A stretch of DNA of 64,000 nucleotides, taken from positions 37,901,804 to 37,965,803 of the forward strand of contig NC_084888.1 of assembly GCF_958979055.1 (NCBI RefSeq), in the 5' to 3' direction. Below the pieces are notes generated by a model. That model had not been told where the DNA came from. It did no database searches and worked only from the letters and a program-made list of their open reading frames with translations. Both the position numbers and the translations under genes were made by a program. Origin of the DNA: Alnus glutinosa (Eukaryota; Streptophyta; Magnoliopsida; Fagales; Betulaceae). This document shows, piece by piece, positions 21,407 through 35,259 of the stretch. Positions within the stretch are counted from its first letter, which is position 1; every line of letters starts with the position of its first letter.

Positions 21407-24400
21407 TCACTGCGATCCACCTTTTTCAAGCTTCTCAATTTCTTCACGGTGCTTCCTTTCTGCCTCCTGGAGTGCTCTTTCGGCGTCCTCCTCTTCTTCA
21501 ATTTGGTCAAGATCATCAAACTCCTTGGTTGCTGTCATCGCTTTCACTACAGGATCTCTTAGCTCAGATACTAGTCCACCACCAACCTTGTACTCTTCTT
21601 CATCCCCAATCAAAAATAATCGCTGCTCAGGTCCTGATGCCATGGGAATGTCGACTGCCAATAGCTTCATATCATACTGCGAAAAAAGATGACACCAAAT
21701 ACTTACATAAGCATAATCAGAGCATTCAAGTGTTTCCCTATATGCATCCTTTTTCCTCTTTATAAAAAAAATAAAACTGGATTTTTCAAGTTCCTGGCTC
21801 CATAGGACCATATCAGAAGAAAAAGACTGCAGATCCTAGTGATTTATGCAAAGACAACTTCTAGACGTTTATATATGAGAGGAGGCTGGAGAAAATTAGT
21901 TAAGGTTCTAATTACAACATATAGTTAAGTGAAATGTAATGAACCATTATCTATCTGTCTGATGGTCTGTCTGTCTACTTGTGGGCGTGCATGTGTATGG
22001 CTATCTCTGTGTGTGCATGCATGCCTTAGCCTGGTTATCAATTGGTTGAGCTGTCAAATATCCATCTCCTATTAACTAAAGCTGCAGTAACATTCAGATT
22101 ATAGTTTGAGAGAAGGCATTCAATATCTCCGCCTGAAACAAATGAAATATAGAATTAGCAGGGCCAATTGAAGTTGCCAGTTGGTTCAACTAGTAAATCT
22201 CTTGCCATCATACCCAAAGCTTGGGATCGAATACTCCATCCACTGGGATTATGTAGTCCATAGGCTTATTGTACCCCCAATTGACCAAAAAAGGAATTAA
22301 CAGCAGCATGATTTGACTAGAAGAATATGTGGAACCTAACTCTTGCAACATAACATGAAACCATTCTAGCAGTCACATGTCTCAACAATTGCGACCTGGA
22401 ACAGTCTATGGACAAAAATACCATTGGAACTTCAAGAAACACTCCCATTTGATGTTACAAGAAGATGTTGAGGCAGAATAACAAGCACAAGCATATCTGA
22501 CTTATACAAACACAGAATGTTCCACTGACTCGTCTGATGTGAGAAATGAAGGGAGAGTGGCTAGCACAGAAGCAAACCTGGCCTTTTTTCTTCTTGACTT
22601 CAACGCTGACAAGACCCTTTCTCTCAGAACCATGTATTGGAAAGATGAGAAAACACCGCTTGCTCCTACGACTTGGCTTGAAGTTCTTTAGTGTAAGCCC
22701 ACCTCCTGACATTACATAGGCTCTCAAGTCGCTTCCAGTAAGAGGGGCACCCATAACCTCAAGGATCCCAGCAGATGTATTAAGCCTCCTCATGGCCATT
22801 CGATAAACTTTATCAGGATTGATTGTGAATCTTGCGCGGATATAAAGGCCCTTCAAGTAACAAAAAAAAAAAACTTATGATCCATAATAAAGGCATTCAA
22901 CAGCAACAATGTCAACGGTAGTTTATCCACATTTCTTTTTCTTCCTGGTAATAGTTGATCCACATATATTAAAAATTCAAATTTCAGGTCCTACATATGG
23001 GAGTTACATGAGGGTTTGTGTCTGGACTATAAAGATGCACTACAGATGAGACCCAAATGATGCAACAGAATGACCTACTGAATAATGTGGCTGGAGGTTT
23101 TGGATTCAAAACTTATTATTTGCAAAAAATATCAACCAGTTTGCCTTTGGAATCACAGGGTTCATAAGATGGCATCAAGGGAATTCAGCCCCACCTGCTA
23201 GCATGCACACCATTCTTAGAGATTTTCTTCATCTGTGAATGTTTTCAACCTATAGCCCCGAAAGTAAATATGAATTGATTACTGCAGTAAATTTCTTAAG
23301 TACTTCTAAATCCAAAAAGTCCTAGCAAACCTTATAAAATTACATTTCAAAGTTTTGAATCAAATTATTCATCACAACTTGCAAGGTTTTGTGGTTTTTA
23401 TTAAATTAAAATTGACAAGTAGACTCTATTCAGCAGGAAATCAGAAACAACCCTCTTCCCTTGTTTGAACAGACAATTTTCATCGATTGCACAACCTCAA
23501 ATAGTAGAAAACTGCAAAAAAGTGCATATCCCCTAACAAGTATGATGTGAATTCAGATATCAATTTACGAGATTATAGTGCCCCTTACAAAACAAAATAA
23601 ATCGAAGTCGCGATACTGAAAAACCCAAAAGTAAGATAAGAACAGAACTAGCATTGAAGCCTAATGCTTGTTTCTAAGGGAGTTAGGTTGCCAACTGAGA
23701 TGGAGAACCACAGGTAGCAAATGCAGCAAAACACACTATCCGTTGGTGCATGATCAGATTGGAAGCAATGAGGTTAAACATTTCTCTAACGAGAATGAGA
23801 GTTAAAAAATTCTATCTGCAGATTGATTGAAGATACTAATAATAACAAGAAGAAGTCAACAACGATAACAGGGTTGCTTTGAATTAAAAAAGAACTTACG
23901 GCAAAAGCGACGATAGCAGAAGAGAGAGCGAGAAAGCCATACTTAGCCATGCCTTCGGAGAAACCAACGAAGGTGCTTGCTACTCCAAACATAATCCGCC
24001 AGAGCAAAGCACAAACTAAGACTCCTCCAGCCCCAATCAGAAACAGAGAGTTCCTCTTAAAGAAAGCCTCAATTTGCAACCCGATTGCCTCGCGGTAGCG
24101 GGAGAAAGTGGAAGTAATCGCAGTGGCGGGCTTATCGAAGAAGACCCTTTTGGCAAATTTTGGTGAATTCACGGAGAATAACCTAACCCCGACCCCAGTT
24201 GTAGAAGAAATAGGGTTATGAGCTGGTTTTCTCAAGAGAAAGGGCAAGCTTCTGGTAGAGGAAGATAATGCGTGAGGATTGAGGGCATTTGAGGAAGTGG
24301 GCTTTGAGTGGAATTGGGAGATCAAGGTGGTTCTCGAATTGCAGGGTACAAGAGAAGAAGAGTAAGCTCGAATGGTAGAGGTGAAGACATTAATTGCGTT

Positions 24401-24514
24401 TGAAGAAGAAGAAGAAGACGAAGAGGATCGATTGGATTTGGACAGAAGATGATGATTGTAGCGAAGAAGCCTGACAAGGCCGCCTTGGATCACTCTTGCT
24501 GAGGGCTTTGACAT
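21407..24514 (-). CDS. Mitochondrial inner-membrane protein, Coa1/Tim21-like
   Basis: Three exons, 24514-23900, 22850-22578 and 21676-21407, all phase 0, encode 385 residues. The N-terminus is Arg/Ser-rich and lacks acidic residues for about 120 residues, as in a mitochondrial presequence. Two hydrophobic segments follow (about 156-173 and 192-209). Next is a conserved-looking alpha/beta region with GLYIRARFTINPDKVYR, a Gly-rich MGAPLTGSDLRAYVMSGGG stretch and a basic RRSKRCFLIFPIHG stretch. The C-terminus is a Glu-rich coiled coil. The layout resembles the Coa1/Tim21 fold found in cytochrome oxidase assembly and TIM23 factors. I recognise it as a conserved plant protein but not by name, so the functional link is inference. 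The start is the first ATG; an upstream in-frame TTG is not used. Intron 2 carries a SINE. Confidence 0.8.
22170..22295 (+). mobile_element. tRNA-derived SINE in intron 2 of the Coa1-like gene
   Basis: An A-box-like GTTGCCAGTTGGTTCAACTAG is followed about 35 bp later by a B-box-like GGGATCGAATACT. This is the bipartite Pol III promoter layout of plant SINEs. It lies in the plus orientation, antisense to the host gene. A second partial A-box-like sequence (AATTGGTTGAGCTG) is at about 22040. No clear TSD was found, so the borders are approximate. Confidence 0.5.
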
Positions 24515-26161
24515 TTCTATTCTACCACGCAATGTATAGTTTAGGAATTAGATTCATCAAACACAAACTCAACTTTCAGCGGTGCGGGTGCAAAATATAT
24601 ATATACATATATCTTACAACAACAACAACAACAACAACAATTTCTTCTTCTTCTTCTTCTTTCTGTTCTCTTGTTAACTCTTATTTTCGTGCCTTTTATC
24701 TTTTCCTTCCTCTAATAACTGGTAACTGTTTAAACTGGTTATGTATGAGTGTTAATTGTTTTTTTTTTTTTTGCTTAAACCATACTTAATCATCTAATTC
24801 TAATTCTAAACCAACTCGATTAACAAAAGCGCCAGCAAAACCTTAAAAACAATTGATAAAAAAAAATAAAAAAAAAAGGACGAGAAATTATGTTTACCAT
24901 ATTTTTATGGGGCAATGCCCACATGCCAATCTCAATTAAGTTTTATATATATATATATATATATATTTTTTAATAATGACCAATTCAAGAGTCGGTTGGA
25001 ACTGGTACATCAGTATTGTAAAATAATTATAAAATAAAAATATACTTTCTAACATTACTCTAATAAAATATGACTCTTGATTTTATCAAATTACAATGTA
25101 TAAGAAGTAGTCAAACCATCCTTTATAACTTTGTAAGTGGTTTGGTCACCCCGTTATTAAACCACCTACCGCCTATATATTACTAAGAATATAAAAAGTT
25201 TGAATGAAATGATATTTTTATTCTTTTGTTTGGCGACAAAACACCAATATTTTTCACTGTAATTGAATCAAATTTATTAGAATACCCTAAATCTAAAAAT
25301 CATTTCCCAAACAATTATTATTTTTTTCTGTTCTTTTTTAAATAAAAAAAAAATTGGGTGCCCAGAAAAAAAAATAATACTAGCGGTTTTCTTTTCTTTT
25401 TTTTTAAGAGGAATAACTATTCCTTTTTTTTTAGGGAAATAGACATTCCATGGTAATGGTACACAAGCCAACTAGGAATAGCTATTGCATTCTTGTATTT
25501 ATTCATCATCCTACCAACATGCCCTTATTAATTCTTTTCAAAACTCTAGGGCTATTTGGATAAGTTTTTTATTTGTCATCCCCTCTCTTATTTTGTCAAT
25601 AACGGAGACGCCCGACTTCTTTCAAGTTGAACATGAGCCTAGAAAATACACCCGGAGAAGCATCCTGCTCAATGGGTACCCATGGCGAGAGAGCGAGTAC
25701 ATCTCTTTCATCAATACATGAATTAACGCATATCCTCAGCTGTTAAGGCGCCATTTTCATTAAAAAAAAAATCCTAATCAATGGAATTTGACGTTGGTCA
25801 GCTCCATAGATTGCAGGATTTGACAATGCATATGCAAATTTGGTCAAGATCCTCGAGCATAATAATCGCCAAACTATCAACACCATAGACTTTGGAAAAA
25901 GAGACACCCACAATATACAAACGGCAGGCAAACCACAGCATTCAACTGCAATATAACTAGGAAACCTCAGGATTGTTCCACACACACACACACACACAGC
26001 AAGTGCAAAATAGACGGGTAAACAAGACAAATAGATTGACATAACAAAAGTTTAATATAATAGAGTAGCAAAACACAAATACTATTCTCAGACAAAACTT
26101 CTGCATAAAATTCTCAAGAGTAAGTCCTGCTATTTTCAGGCAATGAATGGCGCGGAATGGT
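24515..26161. other. Intergenic spacer between Coa1-like gene and RPL10
   Basis: Contains the promoter of the Coa1-like gene and the 3' end of RPL10, both on the minus strand. A (CAA)n(TTC)n tract sits at about 24617-24662, AT runs at about 24944-24966 and (CA)n at about 25979-25999. No separate gene seen. Confidence 0.55.
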
Positions 26162-28758
<2,597 letters not shown>

Positions 28759-28807
28759 GGCGAGCTTCCGGTTATGTCCGGCAATTGATTTCCTCAGACT
28801 GAGCCAC

Positions 28808-28816
28808 AAACCCTAA
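28808..28816 (-). promoter_or_regulatory. Telo-box (AAACCCTAA)
   Basis: AAACCCTAA on the plus strand, TTAGGGTTT in the RPL10 sense, about 50 bp upstream of the RPL10 start codon. Telo-boxes near the transcription start, together with site II elements, are characteristic of plant ribosomal-protein genes. Confidence 0.7.
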
Positions 28817-28894
28817 GACGCTCTTTTTGTTACAGAGACAGTAGACCTTTTCTTTCGAAGCCCTACGAGGATGGGGTGTGGTGTGGTGTGGTGT

Positions 28895-29019
28895 GGCCCA
28901 TTCCAATATTCTCCAGAGCCCTACATGTGACCGTCTCATAGAAGACTCTCATTCTCATATCACGAGCTTGGCCCAAAGCTGAAAATAATTACAAAGGCTG
29001 TCTAGTCCTCACAAGCCCA
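28895..29019 (-). promoter_or_regulatory. Three site II (TGGGCY) elements of the RPL10 promoter
   Basis: GGCCCA at 28895-28900, GGCCCA at 28970-28975 and AGCCCA at 29014-29019 read TGGGCC, TGGGCC and TGGGCT on the minus strand. Site II elements are bound by TCP factors in ribosomal-protein promoters. A run of GGTGT repeats (about 28874-28894) sits immediately beside the first. Confidence 0.6.
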
Positions 29020-29432
29020 TTATATGTTGGGAGCCTCTTATCCCGTTATCAGATTTGGAGCCGGCCCTGCTGATAAGAGTTTCTGTCTCTGTCTCTGATT
29101 ACAGCATCTCAACTCTCTCTCGTCCTTAAAAAACAGATCTTTCTTTCTGTATCCTTTGTCTGCACGTGTTTTTTTTTTTTTTTTGCTTATTCTTTTAAAT
29201 TGTGGGCTTTTTTAAATTATTGATGATGGTATTTAACATTACCGTGTGAATTTGAGTAATTCCATGATAGTTTTCAATCATAACGGGAAAAAGCTTCGTA
29301 CATACCAAACAATGAAAAATATTTTCGATATTATTTTAAGGGTTAAAACCAAACAATGAAAATTTAGTAATTTCTCCTCAAAACATTTTTGAGGAACTAA
29401 ACAAGTACTCAAGGAAAGTGATAATATTCCAG

Positions 29433-29692
29433 GACTTGTTTGGTAAGTGATTGTGAATTGGAATATTTATTTGAATAGTAGTAAAAAATGATTGATGTGA
29501 TAGAAAATTTGAGAATGTTTTATAGAAAAGTGAAAAAGTTTTGTTTTGTAGTGGGTTTTTTTGGTTGAATAATAATAAAAAATTATTGATGTAATGTAAA
29601 AAGTGTAAAAAAGTAAGAATATTTTTGATTTGATATTTTTGGGAGAAGGAAAATGAAAATGAAAATTTTGTGGATGATTTACCAAACAAGCC
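29433..29692. mobile_element. MITE with ACTTGTTTGGTAA ends, about 260 bp
   Basis: The left end ACTTGTTTGGTAAGTG and right end ATTTACCAAACAAGC are inverted repeats, and the interior is AT-rich without coding potential. This end sequence is common in hAT-like MITEs of eudicots. It lies in the region between the divergent RPL10 and glyoxalase II genes. No unambiguous TSD was identified. Confidence 0.6.
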
Positions 29693-30688
29693 CCCAGATT
29701 TTACGCAAGTTCTCGGCTTTTGCCATCAAAAGGTTGACATTTAGATTTCGGAGCAAACACCTTCCTTGTGTTGTGCGTGATTTGTTTGGCATGAATATTG
29801 ATTAGCACTCTTATTTGCGTAAACAGACACAAGTAAACTTTGCTTCTTGATCCCTAAAATTATTATTCAGTTCCACATCCTTCAATATCATTTTGTTCAA
29901 ATATTGCTAGCAATTGAGAAAATCTCTGGTAGCTAACAACCAAAGTAAAACATGTAAACGTCTGTGAACTTTGGGAACAAAGTCTATCATGGTGCAAAAT
30001 ATCAACAAAGTTGCAGCTGAAATGACAATATTTCAGAGCTCTTGTTGAATTTAAAATACAGCTGAAATGACAAAATGCCTTTCAAAAATAGAAAAATTAG
30101 AATTTTAAAAACTTATGCCAATTTCCAAGTCCCAATTCTGTGTTCATATATACGTAAATTCAGGCTTTCAAGGGGGAAGAATTTCATACAAATATATTAC
30201 GTGGAAGATGGGAAATATAAAATACTATATATTTCTATTATATATATAGAAATAATAATTATTTCATTTGACTTTAATTTCTGTATAGTCGCCGATCGAG
30301 TGCGTGAGCTTCTTTGATAGTTATATTATTGACAACAAAGCTTCTATACAGTCGACGTTTCAAGTAACTTTTAAGGCGTTGGATCAGCTTAAATTAATCC
30401 GTCTTTAATTAATTTGTACGCGGTAGGCTTTCATGGGGGAAGCTTATTTTTTGTTTGCGGAGTATGGCATATCTCTCTGCAGCCAAACACTGTCTTTAGC
30501 TCGCGGAACATGTCAGCTGGGTGATGACGTGGCGAGTTATTGGGTTAGCCATCTATCTATTGGGCCACGGCCTATGTCGATCAGCACTTTGAGAATAGAA
30601 TTTCAGGTGTCGCGCGTTGGGGTTTTGGGTGGATGATAGCCGAAGAAAGATCGCAGTGAGACTTGGTGCAAATCGCCGGCAGACTCAA

Positions 30689-33600
30689 ATGAAAGTTTAC
30701 CACGTTCCTTGCTTGGAGGATAACTACTCGTATCTGTAAATGGAACTCACTTTTTCTGAATCAAATTTTCAAAATTGCTGTTGATTAGGTTGGTTTTTCT
30801 AGTTTATGATTATCATCTGTTGCTGAGAAATTAGTACTTCACTATTTGTTGGGGGTTGCAGCATCGTCGATGAGAGCTCGAAAGAAGCGGCAGTAGTAGA
30901 TCCAGTGGAGCCCGAGAAGGTTCTAGAAGCTGCCAAACAACACGGCGTCCTTCTCAAGCTCGTTATCACCACCCACCATCACTGGTATCTTTATATGTGT
31001 TATCTAATTTTCAGTTGTTAGCCTCTTGATTTTGTTATGTGTGATTTACGGTTTCTGTCTTTGTGAAATTAGGGCACTGAATCTTCCTTGCCTTTTGCGT
31101 GGTTTTTGATATTCAATTGCCGCCGATGTTACTATAGGGATCACGCAGGTGGAAATGATAAAATAAAGCAGCTGGTACCTGGGATTAAGGTCTATGGTGG
31201 TTCCGTCGATAATGTCAGGGGTTGCACTGATAAAGTGGAAAACGGTGATAAGCTCCATCTTGGCGCTCATGTCGACATACTATGTCTTCACACACCTTGG
31301 TATGATTGTTCAACTAGTTCCCAGCTTATTTATTATTCTTCCTTAATTATTCTTGTTAATTTGTTTTCTTATGGACCATGTTTGGGATGAAATCTAATTC
31401 TAGTTCGAATATTCTTCGAATCAGAAACTTTTCTGAGGGAAAATACATTTTACCACCTATGGTCGGGCCACAAAATACAAAGCTCCCTAAGTTTTAGTTT
31501 ATCACACAACCCTTTGTGCTAACTTCCTGAAAATGTAGCTTGTTAAACTTAACCCCTTATGGCCTTATGCTCATGTCCAAAGTGTGAAAGTCAATATATA
31601 AGCAAAACATTACCTCTAACCATTCAGGAAATGCTATGTCACTTACACATTTCCCCATTGTATCAGTTATTCATTCATAATAAAAAACTAAATACAATAA
31701 ATAGTTTTTCCATTTTCAGGATGATCATCGTCCTCATCATCATCATTTGACTATACAAGATGATAGTGAGGGTGAATGTGTATAATTATCCATGATGTGA
31801 CTTAATGTGATTGGTTATAGCGTAGATGTTTTGACTACACAATTTGAACCTGACTACAAAATCGTTGTGTGATAAAGCACTAGTAGCAACTTCTTCTTTC
31901 TTTTTCTTTTTGATAAGTAGAGCACTAGCAACAACTTCTCTTAGATTTTCCTTAAATATAGGGAATTCAACTACTTTTTGCTTCCCTATTCAAATAAATT
32001 CGACAATAGCTCCCTTGAGTCCCTTATCATTTCCCTATACTATTTAAATATTCATTAAAATAATGTTAAGGGGAAAGATAAATCATTTAAATATTGTTTC
32101 AAATAAATGCTAGAGGAAAAGGAGAGGAAAGAGAAATCTTTTTTATATAAAAATAATGTTAAGGGAACCGCTTTTCCTTCCTAGATTTAGGGTACAACTT
32201 TTTGTTTCCTTGGTGTGCCCTTAGTTTAGAGAACAAGAAGGGAATTTGTTTCAAGAGATTGTTTTAAGTGTTTTCCCTACATTTAGGGAAATGAATGAGT
32301 TTTAAAGAAGTTGCTGCTAGTACTTTTACTAGGTAAACTTTGGGGAGGCTCCGTATTCTACAGCTTAACCATAATGGTTAAAACGCATTTTCAGCATGCA
32401 CGTGTGTTAAAATCGGCTTGATAAACATGATTGGAAAATTGAAATAAAAGATTTTCACTTCCAAGATTAACATGTATAAATGTAACTCATTTTGCAAATT
32501 TATCTTCCGTGCCATCTGCTTCTGTTTTATGTGAGAGTTAAACGGTTTTTGTGTCTGCTGAACCACTTTTCTGTACTCGTCAGCGTCTGTTCAGAAATTT
32601 GCATGTTGTCTCACCTAATCTTTTGAATCTTGAGTTCTTACTTATCAAAAAAAAATCTTTTGAATCTTGAGTTCTGCTTTTGCTTGGCTTATAACAGGAG
32701 ATGCTTTTGATCTTCCTTTAAGGTAGAATTTCCTTTGTGTATAATTTGTATGATATGCCGGAGAATTTAAACCTTGCATAGAAAGAATTGAACCTTAACC
32801 CTGCCCCTGTGGATCCTTGCCTCCATTTTAAGATGGCCTCAGCAGATTATTTATTCACATACTATCCTTTGTTCTTGATGGTTTATTTAGCAGAGGAATC
32901 TTACCTTTATCTTTTTGTAGAGGTACACTTCACTCCTTTCTTGTTTATAACTTTATCTCTGTCTTTGACTTGCTTTCATCAGCCACACCAAAGGTCATAT
33001 TAGTTATTATGTGACTAGCAAAGAGGAAGAGGACCCAGTTGTTTTCACTGGAGATACATTGGTAAGTTGATGGGAAACTTTCTTTTGTGGGGTTGTGTGT
33101 GTTATCAGTTTTCATGAAAAATGTTAAATGAAGGAAGCCTTTTATTTTTCTGTTCTGGTATTTTTCTTCATTTGGGGAGGGTTGCGGGTAAGAAAAATGA
33201 GGGAAATCAATTAGCTTAGGAATATGAATGTACTCACAGTGGATCTATTTTTTCTCCTTTAGTTGAAATAGTGAGCAATTGCCATCAGCTTCATTTGTCA
33301 AGAGGGGAAGAAAAAGATAGAAATCTTAAGTTGGGGTACCTAGAATTTTTGGGGTTAGGAAATTATACTACGCAGGGCTACATGCGTTATTTGTCTTGCC
33401 TTGTGAAGTGGGATATCATATATGTGGATATGAAACAATGTAAAATAATTTGAAGTCTCAAATTCCTAAACTTATCAAAAAAAAGTCTCAAATTCCTAAA
33501 TGATGTCCTCTTGGGAAGCTTTTTGCTAATGACAGCGTGTCTCCTTATCTTCTAAGTTTTGTATCTTTCATTTATAGTTGAATAGTAACAGGCAGCAAAT

Positions 33601-35259
33601 AATAGTCTCTTGTTTATATGTAGTTTATTGCTGGTTGTGGGAAATTTTTTGAGGGAACAGCGGAGCAGATGTATCAATCGTTATGTGTTACATTGGGTTC
33701 ATTGCCAAAGCCAACTCGAGTATATTGTGGCCATGAGGTAATTCACCTCTTTGATTTATTTTCTTCTGGTTGATCTTGAAATGTTAAATTAAAATTTTCC
33801 AAATATTTGTGGACAATGAGTAGGGGCATGACTGTACCATGTGTTTTAGATTATTTAAACTGTTGATGTTGTTAGAAATGTGTAGTATCTCCATGTGACA
33901 TCAAGAATGCTTGGTTAGCATCTACAACCACTAGGTGTGCACATAGGTCAGTCGCTGTTGGGTTACGGGTAAAACCGTCACCCAACTTCATCATGTTGGA
34001 TTGAGAAAAGCGGAAACTGATGATGATACAAAACCTTTAAAACCTGACCTGTTGAGCTCTTTTGGGTGGTTGAGCTGTGTCGGTTGGATCTGTTGGTGGT
34101 CAAGGGCGTAAGTTAGTAATTAAAATCTGCTAAATCCAAAGAAAAAACTTCCTAACAACTTGTTTTCATGTGATTGGGAGTAATTCCACATTTGTTTGTG
34201 AAGGATTAACTTCATAATGTGGCTCACCAAATTCATTTATCAATATGAAGTTTCTTCAAGTGCAAACTGGAGACTGGAAGAAATTCTGGAGTCTAGAGAA
34301 GAGTAAAAAGTTTGCAGAACAACTTTTACTGATCATTCTGGAGTCTTTGGAGTGATCTAGGAAACCAGAAAGAAGGTAACAAAAAGTTTGTCACTTTTCT
34401 GCAGTTGCTGAGAATGCCCAGCTGGGGCCTCATTCTGACCCACAAATGTTACAAATTTATCAACATTTCTATCCTGCGCAATCCGCAAGATTCTTGGGTC
34501 TCTGAGAGAAATGCCAAAGGAGATCCTATTCTTTTAAATATGGCCATATAAGAGTGGGACAAACAGGCACCGATGATCATTACTCATTAGCATTTAGTGA
34601 GACGGAAAATTGAGAAAGTAGAAACCTTGAAAGAGAAAGGGAACATGTCCTCAATCACGTTTTTTTTTTGGTTAAAATCATATTTGACTGATCTTACTTC
34701 TGCTCCCTGCCAGACTTTACTTTGTTTGGAATTTTAACGCTTTTGTTTTGTATTTCTCCAGTACACGGTGAAGAACTTGCAGTTTGCTCTGACAGTTGAA
34801 CCAGAGAATGTGAAGATACAGCAAAAGTTAACTTGGGCTCAGCATCAGCGGCAAGCAGGCCTCCCCACTATTCCCTCAACTATTGAGGAAGAATCGGAAA
34901 CAAATCCATTCATGCGGGTTGATCTGCCAGAGCTCCAGGTTCACTTTTCTCTACTAATTACTAGTTCATGATGTTGAATGAAATTAATGAGGAATATATT
35001 GTAGGAGGGATTGCAATATATCTGCTTATTGTAGAGTTGGAATTCCAGACACATTTATGATGTGTTGCTACTTGCTAGGTTCTTTTCATTTGGTCTTCAT
35101 CAACGATGACATAACTGCTAGAGAAAGCTTTTGGTATGTCTCTTTGTGATATACAACTTAATGTTGGCATTGCCTCTTTTACAGGCGGTGGTTGGTTGTC
35201 AGTCTCCTGTGGAAGCTCTCCGGGAGATAAGACAGCGGAAGGACAACTGGAGGGGCTAA
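30689..35259 (+). CDS. GLX2-2: Cytosolic glyoxalase II (hydroxyacylglutathione hydrolase)
   Basis: Seven exons, 30689-30735, 30862-30984, 31138-31299, 32983-33061, 33624-33737, 34762-34938 and 35185-35259, encode 258 residues, exactly the length of Arabidopsis GLX2-2. The enzyme hydrolyses S-D-lactoylglutathione to D-lactate and glutathione, the second step of methylglyoxal detoxification. It is a metallo-beta-lactamase fold: THHHWDH supplies His54, His56, Asp58 and His59; further ligands are His112 (in HTPCHTKGH), Asp135 (FTGDT) and His174 (CGHEYT). The protein starts [16 protein letters not shown] without a targeting extension, which indicates the cytosolic isoform. The C-terminal glutathione-binding region ends RQRKDNWRG. 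Intron 3 holds a MITE and two short LINE-tail inserts; intron 4 holds a third. Confidence 0.97.
31875..32327. mobile_element. Diverged MITE of the 7454 family with a nested short insertion
   Basis: The left end AAGCACTAGTAGCAACTTCTT pairs with the right end, which reads AAGTACTAGCAGCAACTTCT on the opposite strand. It shares the TATAGGGAA and CTTCCCTAT motifs of the 7454-7839 element. The left terminal sequence occurs twice (31876-31895 and 31921-31940) on either side of a TTTCTTTTTGATAAGTA tract. That is best read as a roughly 24-bp minus-strand LINE-tail insertion that duplicated its target. It lies in intron 3 of glyoxalase II. Confidence 0.65.
32617..32675 (+). mobile_element. 15-bp retroposon insertion with perfect 22-bp TSD
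   Basis: TACTTATCAAAAAAA (32639-32653) is bracketed by identical 22-bp repeats, 32617-32638 and 32654-32675. This has the structure of a target-primed reverse transcription product truncated to the last 8 bases plus an A tail. It lies in intron 3 of glyoxalase II. Confidence 0.8.
33453..33500 (+). mobile_element. 12-bp retroposon insertion with perfect 18-bp TSD
   Basis: CTTATCAAAAAA (33471-33482) lies between two identical copies of AAGTCTCAAATTCCTAAA (33453-33470 and 33483-33500). Same signature as the insertion at 32617, in the next intron (intron 4) of the same gene. Confidence 0.8.
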
